DNA of 64,000 nucleotides, taken from Gavia stellata. Lineage: Eukaryota; Chordata; Aves; Gaviiformes; Gaviidae. Below the pieces are notes generated by a model, which saw nothing but the letters and a program-made list of their open reading frames with translations, was not told where the DNA came from and ran no database searches. The stretch is from positions 1,426,001-1,490,000 of the forward strand of contig NC_082620.1 in assembly GCF_030936135.1 (NCBI RefSeq), read 5' to 3'. The position numbers and the translations under genes are program-made. Positions 60,301 through 64,000 of the stretch are shown here, one piece after another; position 1 is the first letter of the stretch; each line of letters begins with the position of its first letter.

Positions 60301-62896
60301 AGTTCAGTCGACAGCCGTCCCAGCGCCTGCGTCCCAGCTGCTTCCGTCTCTGGAGAAAGATGAACCCCGGAAAAGTTTTGGGATCAAGGTTCAAAATCTT
60401 CCAGTGCGCTCAACAGGTAAGTTCCCTTGGGAAAGTGAAACAGGGAAAAAAGGAGTAGGAAGCAGGTTAGGGACTGGTTAAATAACCGTTATCGTGTCTT
60501 TGACACGGCAGCCACGTGCTGCCTCTGAGGACGGGATTCTCTCTCTGCCGCTGCCTCGGTTCTTGTGTGACAGTGGGAATATTGCTTAATTAGCGACCAT
60601 CTGTGAGAAATCCTGCAGGTCCCTAGCTTGAGTCCCTGGGCTTGAGCACTTACAGTTACTGGAGCTGGTGCTTTGAAACAGTAACCTGGATTTCCCTGGG
60701 GAAGAACCTGAAGCGTCAAATTTTTCACTTAAAACTTGGACCATTTATTCTCGCCATGCCTCAGTTTCTTTTTTATGTACAAAAACTTCGTTTTTTTCCT
60801 GTTGAGTGCTGAGTGCTGTAAAGCATCCATGAGCATATTCGTAATGGCGTTGAATATTGCATGGTAAATAATGAAGGAAACCACTCGCTGAGGAGTGCAC
60901 GTGATCACTCTCTGTTCCCTGTGCCGAATGCAGGAGAGATCCCACAGAAAAAACCAGCATGGGATCGTTTGTAAAACAGTTGTACCATAATTCGTGGATA
61001 CAAAGGCACTGGCTGAATTAAAATAATATGTATTAACTTTGTGAGCAGCATACCTCACAATGTTAATATTCATTCTATAGATTTTATTTCTGTAGTATTC
61101 CTTGAAGTGACGCAACACCGAGGTAAATACCCCGCAGATCCCAGGCAGATTGTGTGGTCGTGAGTCAGATTTTGCAAAATCTGTTGAATCTGCCTAGTTA
61201 CCTTTCTGAAGTGACTGAACTGAAGGCTATATAATTTTAATCTCCATTCCAGGTGCCTCATCCCAGCCTTGGAAAACTGCTCTACGCAGTATCCATGTGG
61301 GATTATTAATGAAGTAACACCGTTTGTTTCTTCTTCATCTTGAATTGGATGTCTCTTAGAAGAAATAACCATACACTGCCAGCTTTAGCGATATAAAACC
61401 TTGCATGTGTAGGTTCTTGGGTTTAAAAATCAAGGCAAAGAGAAACATCAGACAGAAGCTTTTGACATTGTCAAAATTAACACACAAAATTAAAAAGGCA
61501 CTTCTGTGAACACTGAGATTCAGGTTAAACTGGGGAAGTCAAATTTCAGAAGGAAGATCAGATTTCTTCATGTCTTTTATGGTGCTATTAAATCGGTAAA
61601 AAATACGGTTTTATAGTACTAATGTTTATTTGTTGGTTTAGATACAAGCCTTAAAGATGGACTTTTCCACGAATTCAAGAAGTACGGAAAGGTGACGTCG
61701 GTGCAGATTCACGGGGCTTCTGAGGAACGGTATGGACTGGTGTTCTTCCGACAGCAGGAGGACCAGGAAAAAGCACTAAATGCCTCAAAAGGAAAACTTT
61801 TCTTCGGCATGCAGATTGAAGTCACGGCCTGGATAGGACCAGGTAAGGTCCATGCCCTTTTTTGAACTGGACACGTGACTGCTCTGGGCATATTCATGGG
61901 CTGTTATAAAGAGGCAGCATAGGAGCAAGAAATGTTAAAACTGCCTTTCTGCAGAAGCATAATTTAAAGAGACTGGGAAATACGCCAGAATAAATTCCAG
62001 AGCAAGAAGAGTGGATGCTCTTAGGTCAAACAGGGAGAGAGTTCCAGTCTGAAACCTCAGAGAAGGAAACCTGCCATCCTCTCAAACAGTGGGATCTGCT
62101 GGCTGCTGGAAGAAACAATCTCATCTTCCATGTCTCAGTGGAGCAGAAGCCAGCGGGTGGTGTAAGCGTAGCACTGAGTCCTCACAGGCTTGTTTTTTCT
62201 GCTTTTAATTAAAACAGCTAACGACGGCTGCATTTTTGAGGCTGCGTAGCCCAAATGACCAACCGGTGAAAACTACAGCATTGAGCGTGGGGTTAAGTTT
62301 TCAGTCTGTACTTCAGTTGCTTGTTTAAAAATTGATTTGTGAAAAGAAACCTCTTCCATGTGCTGTTCCCCAAGTACAGTGAAGCCTTATTTGCTGTTCC
62401 CCAAGTACAGTGAAGCCTTATTTGAATTCATGGTAGGCATTAATATTTGCTAAAAGAAAAAATTTCTAGAGAAGCAGTTGGAGTATGCAGCTACTTTTTC
62501 ACCTGAGGATGCTCAGATTCCTCAGCACTCGCCCAGTGGTGTGATGCAGAGATTTCAAATTCCATGTAAATGACACAATTCACGAGTGTAGTGCTGCGTA
62601 TTTTTGTCAAAGATGTTGGTTACTCTCGTTCAGATCATATCTGCTTGTCAGGAAGTAGGCTTGAACAAACAAATCGACGTGAACCGAACCCACATGAAAA
62701 ACACCTCTGTGCATTACAAATTTCTTGCTCTCTTTTACTTTTAGAAACTGAAAGTGAGAATGAATTTCGTCCTTTGGATGAAAGGATAGACGAGTTTCAC
62801 CCGAAAGCAACAAGAACTCTCTTCATTGGCAACCTGGAGAAAACAACCACCTACCATGACCTTCGCAACATCTTTCAGCGCTTTGGTGGAATAGTG
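16091..62896 (+). CDS. SPEN: SPEN (SHARP/MINT) N-terminal coding region, six exons, 3'-partial
   Basis: Join of 16091-16173, 35192-35512, 38827-39303, 60256-60416, 61642-61842 and 62745-62896 gives 1395 coding bases, 465 codons with no internal stop. The protein starts MVRETRHLWVGNL, and all six exons match vertebrate SPEN almost residue for residue as I remember the family. SPEN is a nuclear RRM/SPOC corepressor of about 3,600 residues. It binds RNA (including Xist and SRA), recruits SMRT/NCoR-HDAC complexes through its SPOC domain, and is a corepressor of the Notch effector CSL/RBPJ and of nuclear receptors. Present here: RRM1 (about 6-81), an RS-rich linker (135-310), RRM2 (about 335-415) and the start of RRM3 (438 onward). 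About 87% of the protein, including SPOC, lies beyond the window. No frameshift or premature stop is seen. Identity is essentially certain; the exon edges follow from frame and splice consensus. Confidence 0.97.
17464..17474 (+). promoter_or_regulatory. YY1 consensus site in intron 1 CpG edge
   Basis: AAAATGGCGGC is a perfect match to AAnATGGCGGC, in the sense orientation, 1.3 kb inside intron 1 and within G/C-rich DNA. It could mark an alternative downstream start. Motif evidence only. Confidence 0.5.
20346..20392. promoter_or_regulatory. Everted pair of CSL/RBPJ consensus sites
   Basis: TTCCCACG (20346-20353) and CGTGGGAA (20385-20392): two perfect copies of the preferred CSL octamer in opposite orientation, 31 bp apart. 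The orientation is the reverse of the classic Su(H) paired site (GTGGGAA...TTCCCAC, about 16 bp apart), so they would probably act as two single sites. SPEN is itself a CSL corepressor. Confidence 0.45.
26430..26642 (+). pseudogene. Decayed C2H2 zinc-finger array (about three fingers)
   Basis: The DNA repeats the grammar of a Kruppel-type zinc-finger exon. One degraded knuckle is TGTGGAAACAAG (26455-26466), followed by TTTTAATAGAGG and GACCTGATTAG. The next unit reads AGAAAAGCTGCAGCGAGAGT, CCCTTATTAGACATTAAAGA and ATCCACATGGGAGAGAG, matching the usual LIRHxRIHTGER linker. The third is CCTGACCGTGGGAAAAGC, then GGGAACTGGCACTTATTGGA and CGCCGGAGAATTCAA. The GAAAAGCTGCAG word repeats at 26512 and 26588, 76 bp apart instead of 84, so an 8-bp loss shifts the frame in the linker. 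Zinc-binding Cys and His codons are mostly lost. No intact finger remains, and no KRAB, SCAN or BTB segment is seen nearby. A remnant of a zinc-finger gene or retrocopy; its parent is unknown. Confidence 0.75.
33421..33485. repeat. Near-perfect palindrome between direct repeats
   Basis: TAACCATATCC occurs at 33421-33431 and 33475-33485. Immediately before the second copy lies ATCTTGCCTT C AAGGCAAGAT (33454-33474), a 10-bp perfect inverted repeat with one central base. Confidence 0.75.
35192..35512 (+). CDS. SPEN: SPEN coding exon 2 (rest of RRM1 and Gly-rich linker)
   Basis: 321 bases, codons 28-135. The acceptor is a good pyrimidine tract ending TTCTTCCAG at 35191; the donor is GTAAGT at 35513. 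It starts YGRVESVKIL and carries the RRM1 RNP1 octamer GVAAFVDF (residues 46-53), whose two aromatic residues F50 and F53 are the usual RNA-stacking positions. After the RRM comes a polar linker with a run of five glycines at 35434-35448 (GGTGGGGGGGGGCCC region) and then PPPSLHAREGRYERRLDG. One residue after the glycine run reads Thr where I recall Ala in human. The poly-G coding tract is a likely place for sequencing or slippage error, but the frame here is intact. Confidence 0.96.
35513..38826 (+). other. SPEN: SPEN intron 2 (3.3 kb), TGGAT-rich first third
   Basis: Donor GTAAGT, acceptor CTAAATGCAG. The first 1.2 kb has a distinctive CpG-poor composition with 14 TGGAT words between 35593 and 36697. 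The remainder is AT-rich, with a G16 run at 38435-38450 and G-rich DNA at 37125-37147. The longest open frame (36368-36880) looks like chance. Confidence 0.85.
38435..38450 (+). repeat. Poly(G) tract (G16)
   Basis: Sixteen G in a row in intron 2, preceded by TGGA. Capable of G-quadruplex pairing with other runs; the length may be unreliable. Confidence 0.85.
38827..39303 (+). CDS. SPEN: SPEN coding exon 3 (Arg/Ser and Tyr/Arg-rich linker)
   Basis: 477 bases, codons 135-294 (last codon split). Acceptor CTAAATGCAG at 38826, donor GTAAGG at 39304. It starts ASDNRERAYEHSAYGHHERG. This is the intrinsically disordered region between RRM1 and RRM2. Its first half is rich in Tyr/Arg/Asp; its second half is SR-like, with clusters such as SRSRSPNR and SRSRSPHSSQS, and ends in a serine tract. 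Such stretches are typical phosphorylated RS-type linkers of nuclear RNA-binding proteins. The serine codons are mostly AGC/AGT, so the 3' end is a repetitive AGCAGC run next to the donor. No domain fold is expected. Confidence 0.96.
43088..43108 (+). repeat. (GT)n microsatellite, interrupted
   Basis: About ten GT dinucleotides with a single TT interruption in intron 3. Confidence 0.8.
44640..45262 (+). promoter_or_regulatory. Internal CpG island in intron 3 with YY1 motif, candidate alternative promoter
   Basis: Two CpG-rich blocks (about 44650-44830 and 44900-45260) are separated by about 60 bp of AT-rich DNA that holds the 12-bp palindrome TACTCTAGAGTA (44844-44855). GTAATGGCGGCAC (about 44964-44976) is YY1-like, in the sense direction. 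Most SPEN intron sequence is CpG-depleted, so an unmethylated island here suggests a nested start for a truncated SPEN mRNA (beginning before exon 4) or a lncRNA. No TATA box. A GC-rich open frame over it lacks any recognised family. Confidence 0.55.
45292..45312 (+). repeat. Poly(T) tract (T21)
   Basis: T21 directly after the intronic CpG island. No retrocopy body was recognised on the minus strand beside it. Confidence 0.85.
49778..49800. promoter_or_regulatory. Perfect inverted repeat of nuclear-receptor-like half-sites
   Basis: TTTGACCCC, ATGGA, GGGGTCAAA: 9-bp arms, 5-base spacer. Read as half-sites, TGACCC (49780-49785) and GGGTCA (49793-49798) form an everted repeat with a 7-base spacer. 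ER6-ER8 arrangements are used by some RXR partners. Motif evidence only. Confidence 0.35.
51073..51198 (+). mobile_element. CR1 non-LTR retrotransposon, 3'-end fragment
   Basis: From GAAGACGTTCAAGG through GGACATGATTTAATGGGCAG and GGTTGGACTTGATGATCTTG to GTCTTTTCCAACTTTAATGATTCTGTGA this follows the avian CR1 3' UTR in order, ending with a single ATTCTGTG tail unit. 5'-truncated and without ORF2, as usual for CR1. It is the strongest single sign that the host is a bird or other sauropsid. Confidence 0.9.
51690..51835 (+). mobile_element. MIR/CORE-SINE-like relic
   Basis: TGACCTTGGGCAAAGCCCTT, then CCTTATTTTTCCATCTGCAA, then CAGGGATG and ACATACCTGCCTC reproduce the order of the MIR core and 3' part (TGACCTTGGGCAAGT ... 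CTCAGTTTCCTCATCTGTAA ... ATGGGGAT ... GTACCTACCTC). The head (tRNA-like part) is not evident. Diverged but in sense orientation. Confidence 0.6.
55268..55452. repeat. Complementary (AAAAC)n and (TTTTG)n low-complexity tracts
   Basis: (AAAAC)-like DNA at 55268-55290 and (TTTTG)-like DNA at 55408-55452, followed by a T run. In the intron 3 RNA the two could pair across about 120 bases. Confidence 0.7.
58390..58431 (+). repeat. 10-bp hairpin overlapping a 13-bp direct repeat
   Basis: AAACACAAGG (58390-58399), loop GGTTT, CCTTGTGTTT (58405-58414). AAGGGGTTTCCTT occurs at 58396-58408 and again, perfectly, at 58417-58429, a 21-bp period. Confidence 0.75.
60256..60416 (+). CDS. SPEN: SPEN coding exon 4 (Ser tract, start of RRM2)
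   Basis: 161 bases, codons 294-347 plus one base. The acceptor GCCGTTTATAG ends at 60255; the donor at 60417 is GTAAGT. The exon continues the serine/aspartate tract (SDSSSSSSDESPARS), then EKDEPRKSFG, and enters RRM2 with the RNP2 strand IKVQNL (residues 337-342). Compared with human SPEN as I recall it, there are a few conservative changes (a Glu for Asp in the acidic-serine tract, Ala for Thr and Pro for Ser in the spacer). The exon is preceded by the 20.95-kb intron 3. Confidence 0.96.
60417..61641 (+). other. SPEN: SPEN intron 4 (1.2 kb)
   Basis: Donor GTAAGT, acceptor TTGGTTTAG, phase 1. Ordinary AT-moderate intron between the two exons of RRM2. No further feature seen. Confidence 0.9.
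61642..61842 (+). CDS. SPEN: SPEN coding exon 5 (body of RRM2)
   Basis: 201 bases, codons 348-414 plus one base. Acceptor TGTTGGTTTAG ends at 61641; donor GTAAGG at 61843. It encodes helix 1 (LKDGLFHEFKKYG), strand 2 (KVTSVQIHG) and the RNP1 octamer RYGLVFFR (residues 377-384), then helix 2 and the last strand ending EVTAWIGP. The RNP aromatic positions are kept, so RRM2 looks functional. Small differences from remembered human SPEN (Tyr362 for Phe, Ala373 for Thr, Asn394 for Thr) are conservative. Confidence 0.97.
61843..62744 (+). other. SPEN: SPEN intron 5 (0.9 kb)
   Basis: Donor GTAAGG, acceptor TTACTTTTAG, phase 1. Contains the 31-bp tandem duplication at 62361-62422; otherwise nothing recognised. 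Confidence 0.9.
62361..62422 (+). repeat. Perfect 31-bp tandem duplication
   Basis: The 31-bp unit beginning TGCTGTTCCCCAAGTACAGT occupies 62361-62391 and 62392-62422 without a mismatch, so it is recent, polymorphic or an assembly artefact. Confidence 0.95.
62745..62896 (+). CDS. SPEN: SPEN coding exon 6 (acidic spacer, start of RRM3)
   Basis: 152 bases, codons 415-465, ending in phase 0. Acceptor CTTTTACTTTTAG ends at 62744; donor GTATGT at 62897. It encodes an acidic spacer (ETESENEFRPLDERIDEF) and enters RRM3 with the RNP2 strand LFIGNL (residues 440-445) and helix 1 (YHDLRNIFQRFG). Residue 463 is Gly (GGA at 62888-62890) where I recall Glu in mammalian SPEN. A GTG at 62894 also contains a GT, but the GTATGT at 62897 fits the donor consensus better and gives phase 0. 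The next exon is not in the window. Confidence 0.95.
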
Positions 62897-64000
62897 GTAT
62901 GTGAATTCTCTGTACTACGTAGGGTGTTGTTGCCCGTTCATTCTGTACAGGCCTGTAAAATGCTACGAGCGGCAGTAAATCGTAACGTCAGAGCCTTTGC
63001 AGAAAAGCCTAACTATAGGTAGTTGGGATGTAAACATGCCTGGTGTTATTTTCATGTTGCATCAGTACAACTCTATGAAGTCTCAGTTTCCCGTTAATTT
63101 CTGAAACAAAGGGGGTTTAGTTGCTGCATGTGGAAGTAGCCATCAGCTATCACAGTCTGTGCCCTGACAATAGGGCAGAAGAGGCGCAGAGCAGATGGGT
63201 TCATGATGACACACGCGGGATTTGGGTTTTCAGCTGAGCAGGCGTATCTGAACGAGGTAGAGCAGCAGTCATCCCCCTCTCCTCTCCTCATGCCACTTTC
63301 TATCAAGTCGTGCCAATATTGCATTTAAGAGAAATTTCCCAGAAAAGTAAAGTAACTATCCACAGTCAGTTTAATTAATTGAATTTGGACTTCAGCACCA
63401 ATAGTTTGTTTTTTATGCTCGCTGTACAGTATTCTTCTAGTAGCTGTGGCTGCTTATGAGCATTCTGTGCCTTACTCATTCTGCTCTGAAATACTTCTGT
63501 AACTGTTGAGGTGTCAGTTGCACGTACCAGGAACCCCGTACGTACTTCCCCCCCAAAAAAAAGGGGAGGTGTGCTTCCATATACGATGCGGACAAATACA
63601 AAATTTACATTTTATGATGTCTGGCAGCTCTTGCGCATCCAGCCTCTGCTGTATCCTTGACATCAGCACTGATTTATGAATTCACGCAGTGTCTGCGGCT
63701 TAAAGCCTTTCCTAATGTTATACCAGCAGAGCTGTCCTGATAAAGATGCTTATCAGTAGTAGTGCACTGTCTTGTAAATTGGCTTTTCTGTGAAATAGTG
63801 CTGTCCTGTCAACATTATTAATGGGTCAGAATTCAGCAGCAGTGCTGCCTTGCACAGTTTCCATGAAAACTTACAAGCTCAGGTGCAAAAGGGACCAGCT
63901 TTATAACCTTTCCAGTGGATAATGAGCAAAGTAATGGTATTTTATTTGCCTGTCAGAAGGAATTGCTTGCCTAGGGTAAGTGGTCAAGTATAGTTTGCCA
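62897..64000 (+). other. SPEN: SPEN intron 6, start only
   Basis: Begins GTATGT. The next exon, which should continue RRM3 with an Asp-Ile-Asp-Ile-type strand, is not found before 64,000. No other feature seen. Confidence 0.85.

Noticed and set aside
1-64000. tRNA genes, snoRNA boxes, CRISPR-like arrays and LTR or provirus ends
   Set aside because: I looked for tRNA B-box words, C/D box pairs around TGATGA motifs, regular spacer arrays and paired long terminal repeats, and found none convincing by eye.

Overview
The window is vertebrate nuclear DNA, most likely from a bird. It carries the promoter and first six coding exons of one recognised gene, SPEN (also called SHARP or MINT), on the + strand. 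SPEN is a very large RRM-containing transcriptional corepressor. The avian call rests on a CR1 retrotransposon tail at about 51.07-51.20 kb, which has the typical avian/reptilian 3' end, on compact introns, and on translated exons that are almost identical to mammalian SPEN as I remember it. The species cannot be named from the sequence alone.

Layout. 1-14.4 kb is upstream DNA with no coding region I can recognise. It holds a YY1-motif CpG island (about 4.43-4.98 kb), AT-rich and homopolymer-rich DNA (5.1-7.2 kb), two AT-rich blocks that resemble regulatory DNA (about 1.2-1.5 and 11.4-11.7 kb) and a MIR-like relic (about 13.7 kb). 14.96-15.44 kb is an unusual C-rich/T-rich tandem repeat with a higher-order period of about 183 bp, directly upstream of the SPEN CpG island. 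The promoter and 5' UTR lie at about 15.43-16.09 kb and contain NRF1-like sites, a strong G skew on the sense strand, (GAG)10 and a 16-codon uORF. The SPEN ATG is at 16091.

SPEN coding exons: 16091-16173, 35192-35512, 38827-39303, 60256-60416, 61642-61842 and 62745-62896. The join keeps frame exactly, every donor is GT and every acceptor AG, and it yields codons 1-465. It encodes RRM1, an Arg/Ser-rich linker, RRM2 and the first part of RRM3. The rest of RRM3, RRM4, the large repression region, the CSL/RBPJ and nuclear-receptor interaction regions and the SPOC domain must lie beyond 64,000.

The introns hold the other items worth noting. Intron 1 contains a decayed C2H2 zinc-finger array (about 26.43-26.64 kb) and an everted pair of perfect CSL/RBPJ consensus sites (20346-20392). 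Intron 2 starts with a 1.1-kb stretch strongly enriched for TGGAT. Intron 3 contains a second CpG island with a YY1 motif (44.64-45.26 kb), the CR1 tail, a MIR-like relic and several short hairpins. Intron 5 has a perfect 31-bp tandem duplication.

Nothing here suggests a prokaryotic defence system, a mobile cassette or a novel multigene system. The best leads are regulatory: the promoter-proximal repeat, the TGGAT-rich intron start, the internal CpG island, and possible Notch-pathway feedback on a Notch corepressor gene.
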